Assembly (NCBI GenBank): GCA_944350495.1
Contig: CALVOZ010000003.1
Coordinates: forward strand, 1-64,000
Source: an uncultured Bacilli bacterium
Lineage (GTDB): Bacteria; Bacillota_I; Bacilli_A; RF39; UBA660
Length of the DNA stretch: 64,000 nt
Direction: 5' to 3'
The notes below the pieces were generated by a model, which saw only the letters and a program-made list of their open reading frames with translations, made no database searches and had not been told where the DNA came from. The translations under genes were made by a program, and so were the position numbers. Every line of letters begins with the position of its first letter. The stretch's first letter is position 1. Shown here in pieces: positions 49,588 to 56,947 of this stretch.

Positions 49588-50348
49588 TGAAATACAAGTT
49601 AGATAAAGTAATTGCAACTAGACCAACAAAAACTGTTTATTGCGATAATGGAAAGACAATAAAATTATTTGTAGAAAATTATTCGAAAGCTAATATTTTA
49701 AATGAGGCATTAAATCATGCGAGAGTTGAAGAAGGGACAGACTTAAATATTCCTAAATTAGTTGAAGTTACAACTATTAATAATCGTTGGTCTTTAGTAA
49801 CTCAACATATAGAAGGTGAAACTCTAGAAAAATTGATGAATAAACATCCTGAAAAGGAAGATCAATTTTTAGAAGTTTTTGTTGCCATTCAATTAGAGGT
49901 ATTATCAAAAAAAGTACCATTATTGAGCCGAATAAAAGACAAATTTAGAAGAAAATTAACAGAGGCTAAAAATATTGATGAAAATACTAGATATGAGTTG
50001 CTACAACGTCTAGAAGGATTTAAAAACCATGATAGACTATGTCATGGCGACTTTAATCCAAGTAATATTATTGTAACTAACACTGGAGAATATTACATTA
50101 TTGACTGGTCACATGCTACTCAAGGTAATGCTTCTGCTGATGCTGCTAGAACTTTCTTATTATTCTCAATGCAAGGAAAGGACGAAATAGCTGAAAAATA
50201 TTTAAATTTATTTTCTGAACAAAGTGGCATTCCTAAGAAAAATATTCAACGTTGGGTTCCAATTGTTGCGGCAACGCAAATGACAAAAGGCAAAGAGGAA
50301 GAATACGAATTTTTAAGTAAATGGATTGATATTTTTGATTATGAATAA
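49587..50348 (+). CDS. APH/choline kinase-like phosphotransferase
   Basis: The 253-residue protein starts on the last base of the adhE stop codon (TAATG) with GGAGG upstream, so it is translationally coupled to it. The kinase-like fold shows LCHGDFNPSNIIV (catalytic HGDxxxxN, Asp155) and YYIIDWSHATQGN (the metal-binding DxD-like DW). The family includes aminoglycoside phosphotransferases, choline and fructosamine kinases. The coupling to AdhE suggests a role in central metabolism or cell damage repair rather than drug resistance, but no substrate is visible. Confidence 0.82.
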   Translation: MKYKLDKVIATRPTKTVYCDNGKTIKLFVENYSKANILNEALNHARVEEGTDLNIPKLVEVTTINNRWSLVTQHIEGETLEKLMNKHPEKEDQFLEVFVAIQLEVLSKKVPLLSRIKDKFRRKLTEAKNIDENTRYELLQRLEGFKNHDRLCHGDFNPSNIIVTNTGEYYIIDWSHATQGNASADAARTFLLFSMQGKDEIAEKYLNLFSEQSGIPKKNIQRWVPIVAATQMTKGKEEEYEFLSKWIDIFDYE

Positions 50349-50388
50349 TACAATCTAAATATTGTTATCAATATAATAGGAGTAATGT

Positions 50389-50754
50389 ATGAAAAAAATA
50401 TTGTTACTTATTGTTTTGTCACTAATCTTAACAGGATGCGGTACTCAAAATGAAAATCTATCTAATCGTTTAATTACGAGTAGCGAAGCAAAAGAAAAAA
50501 TTGCTGCTGGAGCACTTTTAATTGATGTTAGAAGCCAAGAAGAATATTTAGAAGGTCATATTGAAGGTGCAATGCTATTACCAGTTGATAGCATAAATGT
50601 ATCTACAGTTGAATCTATTATACCATCTAAAGATTCAGAAATAGTTGTATATTGTAGAAGTGGTAATAGAAGTAGTCAAGCCAAAGAAATATTTAATGAT
50701 TTGGGATATAATAATGTATATGATTTAGGTTCAATAAATAATTGGCATGACTAA
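50389..50754 (+). CDS. Rhodanese-domain lipoprotein
   Basis: The 121-residue protein has a signal peptide with lipobox LTGC, so the mature protein is lipid-anchored outside. The rest is a single rhodanese domain: LLIDVRSQEEYLEGHIEGAMLLP, and the active Cys in VVYCRSGNRSSQAKEIF (about residue 89). It may transfer sulfur or redox equivalents at the membrane surface, in line with the two thioredoxin-like surface proteins nearby. It follows the phosphotransferase by 40 bases and ends in a strong terminator. Confidence 0.87.
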   Translation: MKKILLLIVLSLILTGCGTQNENLSNRLITSSEAKEKIAAGALLIDVRSQEEYLEGHIEGAMLLPVDSINVSTVESIIPSKDSEIVVYCRSGNRSSQAKEIFNDLGYNNVYDLGSINNWHD

Positions 50755-50762
50755 TAGAAGTT

Positions 50763-50788
50763 AAAGAATCAGTAAGATTCTTTTTTTC
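50763..50788 (+). terminator. Intrinsic terminator
   Basis: AAAGAATC pairs with GATTCTTT around AGTAA, followed by T. Confidence 0.8.
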
Positions 50789-50790
50789 TA

Positions 50791-50819
50791 TTGCTAAAAT
50801 TTATATTTAGTGATAAAAT
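50791..50819 (+). promoter_or_regulatory. Promoter of tRNA-Glu
   Basis: TTGCTA at 50791-50796 and TAAAAT at 50814-50819 with a 17-base spacer. Confidence 0.55.
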
Positions 50820-50837
50820 GATATTGTTTTATGAATT

Positions 50838-50914
50838 GGCCTGTTGGTGAAGCGGCTTAACACATCGCCCTCTCAAGGCGACATTCACGGGTCCGAATCC
50901 CGTACAGGCTACCA
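50838..50914 (+). tRNA. tRNA-Glu (CTC)
   Basis: Cloverleaf with acceptor GGCCTGT and ACAGGCT (G1-U72), anticodon stem TCGCC/GGCGA with loop CTCTCAA and anticodon CTC, T-arm ACGGG/CCCGT and encoded CCA. The body matches Bacillus-type tRNA-Glu. CTC reads only GAG, so a TTC isoacceptor must exist elsewhere in the genome. Confidence 0.9.
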
Positions 50915-50923
50915 TAAAAAAAT

Positions 50924-50948
50924 AAAACTCTCATTTTGAGAGTTTTTT
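50924..50948 (+). terminator. Terminator after tRNA-Glu
   Basis: AAAACTCTC pairs with GAGAGTTTT around ATTTT. Confidence 0.85.
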
Positions 50949-51006
50949 ATTAAGATGAATAAACTATAATGATAATTATTGTAGTAAATAATCAGTAATA
51001 ATTTTG

Positions 51007-51036
51007 TTGACTTTTAAAGTTATTTTATTATATACT
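51007..51036 (+). promoter_or_regulatory. Promoter of the 120-residue hypothetical gene
   Basis: TTGACT at 51007-51012 and TATACT at 51031-51036 with an 18-base spacer, about 20 bases before the ATG at 51058 with its AGGTGA site. Confidence 0.65.
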
Positions 51037-51057
51037 TATCATAGGATAGGTGATTAG

Positions 51058-51420
51058 ATGAGTACAGCAGATGAAAAGGAGACATTTAATAGAAATAAGG
51101 ATATTCAAGAAATGGTAAATTTCTTTTTAAGCGAAAATCATATGCCAACAATAACAGAAAGAATGGCAGCATCTGGTAAGCGTGAAGTAATAGGTGTTTT
51201 AACAGCGGATCATAAAATTGTTTTACAACAAATTATTAGACAGGAATTTCCAGACATTGATTCACGTATTAGAATTGCTAGAGGAGCTAGCGATGGTAGA
51301 GGACAAATTCTTGGAGCGCTTTCAGCAACTGAAGTTGAATTAACTAATGAGTTATTAGAAAACTTTAGTGTTCAACGAGAATTTGATCAACAAGAATTAG
51401 TACAAGCTAGAACATATTAA
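51058..51420 (+). CDS. Small hypothetical soluble protein
   Basis: The 120-residue protein has no membrane helix or signal peptide. It contains a predicted alternating helix-strand pattern with HKIVLQQIIRQEFPDIDSRIRIARGASDGRGQILGALS, which could be a small alpha/beta domain. No family is recognised. It has its own promoter and a perfect terminator, so it is expressed alone, upstream of the murL-murD unit. The strong promoter suggests it matters more than its size implies. Confidence 0.65.
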   Translation: MSTADEKETFNRNKDIQEMVNFFLSENHMPTITERMAASGKREVIGVLTADHKIVLQQIIRQEFPDIDSRIRIARGASDGRGQILGALSATEVELTNELLENFSVQREFDQQELVQARTY

Positions 51421-51447
51421 AAAATAGACTATAGTCTATTTTTTTTG
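51419..51447 (+). terminator. Intrinsic terminator
   Basis: AAATAGAC pairs with GTCTATTT around TATA, with T8 after. Confidence 0.85.
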
Positions 51448-51469
51448 ATATAATGATAGTGGTGAAATT

Positions 51470-52813
51470 ATGAATAAAGAAAAATTTTTAAATTTTAGAA
51501 AAGAATATCCTAACTTTTATTATCGTAAATTTCAAGTAATTGATAATAAAAATAATTTTGAATTAATTTTTACATTTGAAATTCCAGGATTAGCTGTGTT
51601 TGAACCTAAAACCACTATTGACAAGAAATTTATAGTTAATAGTGATTATAATTATATTAGTTACATGGCTTTTAATATTGGTTTAGTTGAACTTATAAGT
51701 TATTGGAAATGCACTTGTTCACCTAACGTTATTATTGAAGCTGGTAATTTAGATTCTTACCAAATTGAATGGTTTAGAAAATTGTATTTTTATGGCTTAG
51801 GAGAATTTTTTTACGTTAATGGAATAGATACAAATATTAAAGAATTTATGAATATAACATCAGTTGGTGAAAAGATTAATATTCCTGCTCTTGAATATCA
51901 TGGTGCTGGCAATTTAATTGCTATCGGTGGTGGCAAGGACTCTGTAGTTAGTCTTGAACTCCTTAAAGATATGGATAACACATGTTTTATGGTTAACCCT
52001 AAAGTACCAGGAATTGAATGCGTTAAGGCAGCTGGTTATGGCGATTATTTAACAGTTAAAAGAACTATTGATCATAATTTATTAGAACTTAATAAACAAG
52101 GATTTTTAAATGGTCATACTCCCTTTAGTGCAATTTTAGCTTTTGTTTCATATTTATGTGCTTATCTTTTAAATAAGAAATATATTGTTTTATCTAATGA
52201 AGGAAGTGCTAATGAAGCAACCGTTATCGGTACCAAAATTAATCATCAATATTCTAAAACATATGAATTTGAAAATGATTTTAATGAATATGCATATCAA
52301 TATTTAAATATAAATATTAAATATTTCAGTTTTTTAAGATGCTTAAGTGAATTACAAATAGCAATGTTGTTTGCTAATTATAAAAAATATCACAAATTAT
52401 TTAAAAGCTGCAACGTTGGTAGTAAGCAAATTCCGTGGGTATGGTGTGGCAATTGTCCAAAATGTTTATTTGTCTATATTATTTTAAGCCCTTTCTTAAC
52501 TAAAAAAGAAATGATTGAAATATTTGGTAACGATTTGTATGAAAGAGAAGAGTTGCTACATACGTTTATTGAACTTTTAGGTTATGCTGAAACTAAGCCA
52601 TTTGAATGTGTAGGAACATACGGGGAAGTGAGATATGCAGTTAGTTTATGTATAAATAAATATAAGGATAACTTACCATTTTTATTACAATATTATAAGA
52701 ATAATTATCCTCTTGCTTTAGAACATAGATATGAAACAGATTATAATGAACTAAATAATTTGGATGATGATTTTGTAAAAATTATCAAAGAGGAGTTGAA
52801 AAAATATGTTTAA
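51470..52813 (+). CDS. murL: UDP-MurNAc-L-Ala-L-Glu epimerase MurL-like
   Basis: The 447-residue protein carries a PP-loop-like IAIGGGKDSVVSLELL (glycines at residues 153-155, KDS after), NGHTPFSAILAF, EGSANEATVIG, and a late zinc-type CGNCPKC. This matches MurL, which uses ATP to epimerise the terminal L-Glu of UDP-MurNAc-L-Ala-L-Glu to D-Glu. The next gene, murD, begins inside its last codons (8-base overlap), the arrangement described for the MurD2-MurL pathway that bypasses glutamate racemase. MurL is best known from Xanthomonas; its presence in a Gram-positive lineage is uncommon. Confidence 0.85.
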   Translation: MNKEKFLNFRKEYPNFYYRKFQVIDNKNNFELIFTFEIPGLAVFEPKTTIDKKFIVNSDYNYISYMAFNIGLVELISYWKCTCSPNVIIEAGNLDSYQIEWFRKLYFYGLGEFFYVNGIDTNIKEFMNITSVGEKINIPALEYHGAGNLIAIGGGKDSVVSLELLKDMDNTCFMVNPKVPGIECVKAAGYGDYLTVKRTIDHNLLELNKQGFLNGHTPFSAILAFVSYLCAYLLNKKYIVLSNEGSANEATVIGTKINHQYSKTYEFENDFNEYAYQYLNINIKYFSFLRCLSELQIAMLFANYKKYHKLFKSCNVGSKQIPWVWCGNCPKCLFVYIILSPFLTKKEMIEIFGNDLYEREELLHTFIELLGYAETKPFECVGTYGEVRYAVSLCINKYKDNLPFLLQYYKNNYPLALEHRYETDYNELNNLDDDFVKIIKEELKKYV

Positions 52814-54158
52814 ACAAATTATAGATTATTTATCAGGCAAAAAAATAGCTATTTTAGGATTTGGAATGGAAGGAAAATCAACATATAATTTTATCCGTAA
52901 ATATAGTGATATGCCTTTAACGATAATTGATAAAAATAATGTCTATGAAACTAATAAAGAACTACTTAGTAGTGATAATAAATTAAACTATATTTTTGGT
53001 GATGATTATCTTCATAAACTTGATGGTTTTGACTTAATTATTAAAAGCCCAGGGGTTATTACAAAAGATATAGATACTACTAATATTCCTTTCACTTCAC
53101 AGTTAGAATTACTATTAATGGTTAATCGTGAATATGTTATTGGAATTACGGCGACAAAAGGAAAAAGTACAACAACTTCTTTAACTTCTGCAGTTTTAAA
53201 AGCTAATGGAATTGATGCTAAATTAGTTGGCAATATTGGAGTCCCAATCTTTGACGAAATCGAAAGTATGAATGAAGATACTTATATGGTCGTTGAGATG
53301 TCTTCGTCACAACTAGAATTTGTTACATATTCACCCCACATAGCCGCCATTTTAAATTTATATGAAGATCATTTGGATCATTGTGGAACAATTGAACATT
53401 ACCACGCCAATAAATTACAAATATTCAAACATCAGACTAATTCTGACTATGCAATATATTGCAGTGATATTGAACCACTTAATAGCTATATTGATGATTC
53501 TTATCAAGGAATAAAATATCGTGTTCAATTTAATGATCAAAACATTGATTCAAGGACAACCTATATTAAAAATAATCAAGTTTATTTAAATGGAAAACCT
53601 TTATTTAATACTGATACGGAACTACATTTATTAGGTGAACACAATCTTAGAAATATAATGGTCGTTCTAACTATTTCGGAAATAATGCATTTAGATTTAA
53701 ATAAAACGATTGAGGCAATTAAGAATTTTAAACCTTTAGAGCATAGAATCGAATTAGTTGGAACTTATAATGACATTATTTATTATAATGATTCAATTGC
53801 GACTATCCCTAATGCGACAATTTCAGCCATAAAAGCTCTAAAGGATGTCGATACTTTAATCTTTGGAGGTATGGATAGAGGCATTGACTATCAGCCTTTA
53901 ATTGATTTCTTAGATACTGGTATTGTTAGAAATTTAATTTGTATGCCAACTACTGGCTATAAAATAGGTAAAGAAATTAAAAATTTAAATGTTTTCAAAT
54001 ATAATGTTGAAACATTGGAAGAAGCAGTATCTAAAGCTCGTGAAATAACTAGTAAAAATAAAATATGTTTACTTAGTCCAGCGGCTGCTAGTTATGAGTA
54101 TTTTAAGAACTTCGAGGAAAAGGGAAGAGCCTATAAAAATTTAGTAAAAAATATATAA
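52806..54158 (+). CDS. murD: UDP-MurNAc-L-Ala glutamate ligase (MurD or MurD2)
   Basis: The 450-residue Mur ligase adds Glu to UDP-MurNAc-L-Ala. The N-terminal GKKIAILGFGMEGKSTYNFI, ATP loop GITATKGKSTTT (about 113-124), MSSSQLEF, LYEDHLDHCGT and ALKDVDTLIFGGMDRGIDY are MurD hallmarks. In the MurD2-MurL route this ligase would add L-Glu rather than D-Glu; the coupled murL makes this likely, but substrate preference cannot be read from the sequence. The MurD glutamate-binding residues should be compared. It ends about 60 bases before ireB. Confidence 0.9.
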   Translation: MFKQIIDYLSGKKIAILGFGMEGKSTYNFIRKYSDMPLTIIDKNNVYETNKELLSSDNKLNYIFGDDYLHKLDGFDLIIKSPGVITKDIDTTNIPFTSQLELLLMVNREYVIGITATKGKSTTTSLTSAVLKANGIDAKLVGNIGVPIFDEIESMNEDTYMVVEMSSSQLEFVTYSPHIAAILNLYEDHLDHCGTIEHYHANKLQIFKHQTNSDYAIYCSDIEPLNSYIDDSYQGIKYRVQFNDQNIDSRTTYIKNNQVYLNGKPLFNTDTELHLLGEHNLRNIMVVLTISEIMHLDLNKTIEAIKNFKPLEHRIELVGTYNDIIYYNDSIATIPNATISAIKALKDVDTLIFGGMDRGIDYQPLIDFLDTGIVRNLICMPTTGYKIGKEIKNLNVFKYNVETLEEAVSKAREITSKNKICLLSPAAASYEYFKNFEEKGRAYKNLVKNI

Positions 54159-54220
54159 AACATTTACAAAAACTTTGTTATATGTTACAATTTAATTGTA
54201 TTCATAGAAGAGGTGATATG

Positions 54221-54463
54221 ATGGACGAAACTAAAGTTTATGAAACATCTGAATTTCAGCATGAGATGATTTCACAAGTCATTAAAGAAGTATCACAAAT
54301 ACTAGAGGAAAGAGGATATAACCCAATTAATCAAATAGTTGGTTATTTGATAAGTGGGGATCCAGGTTATATTTCGAGTGCTAAAGAAGCAAGAAGTAAA
54401 ATTACTAAATATGAAAGGTCTAAAGTCTTAGAGGTTGTCTTGAAAGACTTCTTAAATAAATGA
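54221..54463 (+). CDS. ireB: IreB family regulatory phosphoprotein (DUF965)
   Basis: The ATG at 54221 has AGAGGTG upstream; the adjacent ATG at 54218 is too close to it. The 80-residue protein contains ILEERGYNPINQIVGYLISGDPGYISSAKEARSKI, the hallmark of the IreB/YrzL family, which is phosphorylated at Thr by the PASTA kinase (IreK) and affects antibiotic tolerance in Enterococcus. The stop overlaps the ruvX start (ATGA). The order ireB-ruvX-DUF1292-mltG-methyltransferase matches the Bacillus yrzL-yrrK-yrzB-yrrL-yrrM cluster. Confidence 0.92.
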   Translation: MDETKVYETSEFQHEMISQVIKEVSQILEERGYNPINQIVGYLISGDPGYISSAKEARSKITKYERSKVLEVVLKDFLNK

Positions 54464-54909
54464 GATATATTGGCCTTGATTTAGGAACTAGAACACTTGG
54501 CATATCAATAAGTGACTTAACTAGAACTATTGCGACTAGTTATGCTACTTTAAAATTTCCAGATTCTGACTATAATTCATTAATTGACCCGTTGAAGAAA
54601 ATAGTTGATGAATTTGAAGTTGGAAAGATAGTTTTGGGATTGCCTAAGAATATGAATAATAGTATAGGTGATAGAGCACGTACTACCCTAGAATTCAAAG
54701 CTTTATTAGAAGAGAAATTAAAGTTAGAAGTGATTATGCAAGACGAAAGATTATCTACTGTAGAAGCGACTAACTATTTGCTAGAAGCAGATTTGTCTAG
54801 GAAAAAAAGAAAAACTAAAGTAGATGCGGTAGCTGCTAATATCATTCTTCAAACTTATTTAGATAGAGAAAGAGAGGAAATTTTACATGGAAGAAAAAAT
54901 GACTTTTAA
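54460..54909 (+). CDS. ruvX: Putative pre-16S rRNA nuclease (YqgF/RuvX)
   Basis: The 149-residue protein opens with RYIGLDLGTRTLGISISD, the RNase H-like signature of the YqgF family, and has GKIVLGLPKNMNNSIG and VIMQDERLSTVEA, the conserved DERxST motif. It probably completes 5' processing of 16S rRNA and was once thought to resolve Holliday junctions. It is coupled to ireB by ATGA overlap and overlaps the next gene by 23 bases. Length is normal (135-150). Confidence 0.92.
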   Translation: MRYIGLDLGTRTLGISISDLTRTIATSYATLKFPDSDYNSLIDPLKKIVDEFEVGKIVLGLPKNMNNSIGDRARTTLEFKALLEEKLKLEVIMQDERLSTVEATNYLLEADLSRKKRKTKVDAVAANIILQTYLDREREEILHGRKNDF

Positions 54910-55177
54910 AGTTGTAAATGACGAAGGAAAAGAAGTAGAATGTGAAGTATTATTTACATTTGAATCAGATGAGACTAAGAAAAATTATATAGTTTATACT
55001 GATAATACGTTAGATGAAGAAGGAAATACTAAAGTTTATGCTTCAATCTATAATCCTGATGAAGATGAAACTAAGTTATTACCAATTGAAACAGACAAAG
55101 AATGGAAAATTATTGAAACAATTCTTGAAGAATTACAAAATGAAATTCAAGGTAATGAGGCAAGTACAGAAGAGTAA
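54887..55177 (+). CDS. DUF1292 family protein (YrzB)
   Basis: The 96-residue acidic protein contains EVLFTFESDETKKNYIVYTDNTLDEEGNTKVYASIYNPDEDETKLLPIETDKEWKIIE, matching DUF1292, a family found beside ruvX and mltG in Bacillota. The function is unknown. The start overlaps the end of ruvX by 23 bases. A terminator hairpin overlaps its stop, yet mltG follows at once, so the terminator may only reduce downstream expression. Confidence 0.88.
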   Translation: MEEKMTFKVVNDEGKEVECEVLFTFESDETKKNYIVYTDNTLDEEGNTKVYASIYNPDEDETKLLPIETDKEWKIIETILEELQNEIQGNEASTEE

Positions 55178-55192
55178 TTTTTTACTCTTTTT
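55170..55192 (+). terminator. Terminator-like hairpin between DUF1292 and mltG
   Basis: AAGAGTAA pairs with TTACTCTT around TTTT, followed by T. It sits in an otherwise continuous operon. Confidence 0.6.
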
Positions 55193-55209
55193 TATTTAGT
55201 AGGTGATTT

Positions 55210-56304
55210 ATGAAGGTAGAAACAGTTATTAAGATTATAGTTAGCATTATTGCCGGACTACTTATTATTGGAATTATTGGAATTCTTATTATGTATAGTA
55301 GTGGTATTAAAGCATATGATGAAAATTCTAAAGAAATGGTTCAAATAGAAGTTCCAAGTGGTAGTACTTATTATTCCATAGCAAGTATATTGAGTGAAAA
55401 TAAATTAATTAGATCAAAACTAGTTTATAAAATGTATTTAAAATTAAATCCCCCAAAATCAGAACTTAAAGCAGGTTTTTATGAGTTAAGCCCTAATATG
55501 GATTTACCAACGATTGTATCTATATTAAGTGGTGGTGGAGAATCATCAAATCCACATGAAATAACAATTACTTTTAAAGAGGGATTAAATATGCGTGCGA
55601 TTGCGTCATTAATTGCTGAAAAAACTAATAATACAGAAGAAGATGTGTTTAATTTACTGGAAGATAAAAAATATTTACAGGAAATAATTGATGAGTATTG
55701 GTTTATTGATGAATCAATATTAAATAAGGACATTTATTATCCTTTAGAAGGATATTTATTTCCTAACACATATAATTTTAAAAATAAAGATGTAACTGTT
55801 AAAGAAATATTTAAAGTAATGTTAGATGAAATGGATAAACAATTAGACCCATATAAAGAAGGAATTGCTAATAGTGATTATTCAATTCATGAATTATTAA
55901 CACTTGCTAGTATTGTTGAATTAGAAGCAAAGAGTGCAGATGACAGAAAAGAAGTGGCTGGTGTATTCTATAACAGAATTGATATTAATATGTCACTAGG
56001 TAGTGATGTTACGACTTATTATGCGGCTAAATTGGATATGGGTGAAAGGGACTTACTTCAATCTGAACTTGATGATATAAATGCATATAATACGCGTCCT
56101 ATCTCTGTTGGAGGAAAACTTCCAGTTGGCCCAATTTGTAACCCATCTATTTCGGCTATTGAAGCCGCTATTTATCCTAAAACTACAACTAATTATTATT
56201 TTGTTGCTGATAAAAATGGTAAAGTTTATTTTACTAAAACAAATGCTGAGCACGAAAATAAGATAAAGGAATTACAAGAGGCAGGATTATGGTTCACATA
56301 TTAA
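55210..56304 (+). CDS. mltG: Endolytic murein transglycosylase MltG
   Basis: The 364-residue protein has an N-terminal membrane helix (about 8-29), a LysM-like strand region (VQIEVPSGSTYYSIASIL), and the YceG domain with YPLEGYLFPNTYNF, ASIVELEA (catalytic Glu in ELEA), NRIDINMSLGSDVTTYYA and RPISVGGKLPVGPICNPS. It cleaves nascent glycan strands at the membrane and sets their length. It belongs to the ireB-ruvX-DUF1292 operon and overlaps the methyltransferase gene by 16 bases. Confidence 0.94.
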   Translation: MKVETVIKIIVSIIAGLLIIGIIGILIMYSSGIKAYDENSKEMVQIEVPSGSTYYSIASILSENKLIRSKLVYKMYLKLNPPKSELKAGFYELSPNMDLPTIVSILSGGGESSNPHEITITFKEGLNMRAIASLIAEKTNNTEEDVFNLLEDKKYLQEIIDEYWFIDESILNKDIYYPLEGYLFPNTYNFKNKDVTVKEIFKVMLDEMDKQLDPYKEGIANSDYSIHELLTLASIVELEAKSADDRKEVAGVFYNRIDINMSLGSDVTTYYAAKLDMGERDLLQSELDDINAYNTRPISVGGKLPVGPICNPSISAIEAAIYPKTTTNYYFVADKNGKVYFTKTNAEHENKIKELQEAGLWFTY

Positions 56305-56873
56305 ATATTGAGGAAGACGCCAGAAAAAGAAATATTCCAGTTATGTTAGATGATGGGATGGAATTTATCCTTGAATATATAAAAAATAATAATGTGAAGT
56401 CTATTTTAGAAATTGGATCGGCTGTTGGTTACTCAGCAATTAGATTTGCAAGTGTTAGCGATGATATTAAAGTAACTACAATTGAAAAAAATAAAGATTT
56501 GTATGATGAAGCTTTAAATAATATCAGTAATTTTAAATTAAATGATAGAATAAATATTATTTTAGGCGATGCTTTAGAAGTTGAAATTACTGGAAGTTAC
56601 GATCTAATATTTATTGATGCTGCTAAAAGTCAATATACTAAATTTTTTGAAAAGTATAAAACTTTATTAGTACATGATGGTTGTATTATTACTGATAATT
56701 TAGCATTTCATGGACTTGTCGATAATCCAAGTCTAACTAAAAATAGAAATACGCGGCAATTAGTTGGTAAAATTTCTAGATATATTGAGTTTTTAAAAAA
56801 CAACAAAGAATTTAAAACTGAATTTTATAATCGTGGAGATGGTATTTCCGTTAGTAAAAGAATAGCTGATTAG
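56289..56873 (+). CDS. O-methyltransferase family 3 (YrrM-like)
   Basis: The 194-residue SAM-dependent protein contains SILEIGSAVGYSAIRFA (motif I), KVTTIEKNKDLYDEA (motif II) and YDLIFIDAAKSQYTKFFEKY, with Asp residues that bind the metal and catechol-like substrate, then GCIITDNL. In Bacillota this YrrM position in the mltG operon is linked to 5-hydroxyuridine methylation of tRNA (TrmR). It overlaps mltG by 16 bases, so translation is coupled. A terminator follows. Confidence 0.88.
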   Translation: MVHILNIEEDARKRNIPVMLDDGMEFILEYIKNNNVKSILEIGSAVGYSAIRFASVSDDIKVTTIEKNKDLYDEALNNISNFKLNDRINIILGDALEVEITGSYDLIFIDAAKSQYTKFFEKYKTLLVHDGCIITDNLAFHGLVDNPSLTKNRNTRQLVGKISRYIEFLKNNKEFKTEFYNRGDGISVSKRIAD

Positions 56874-56886
56874 ACTATTCTTTTTA
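56856..56886 (+). terminator. Intrinsic terminator
   Basis: AAAAGAATAG pairs with CTATTCTTTT around a nine-base loop containing the methyltransferase stop. Confidence 0.75.
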
Positions 56887-56947
56887 ACTAGACTATTTAA
56901 TATTTTTTTGTTATAATTAATTGGTATTTGAAAAAGAAAGGAGATTT

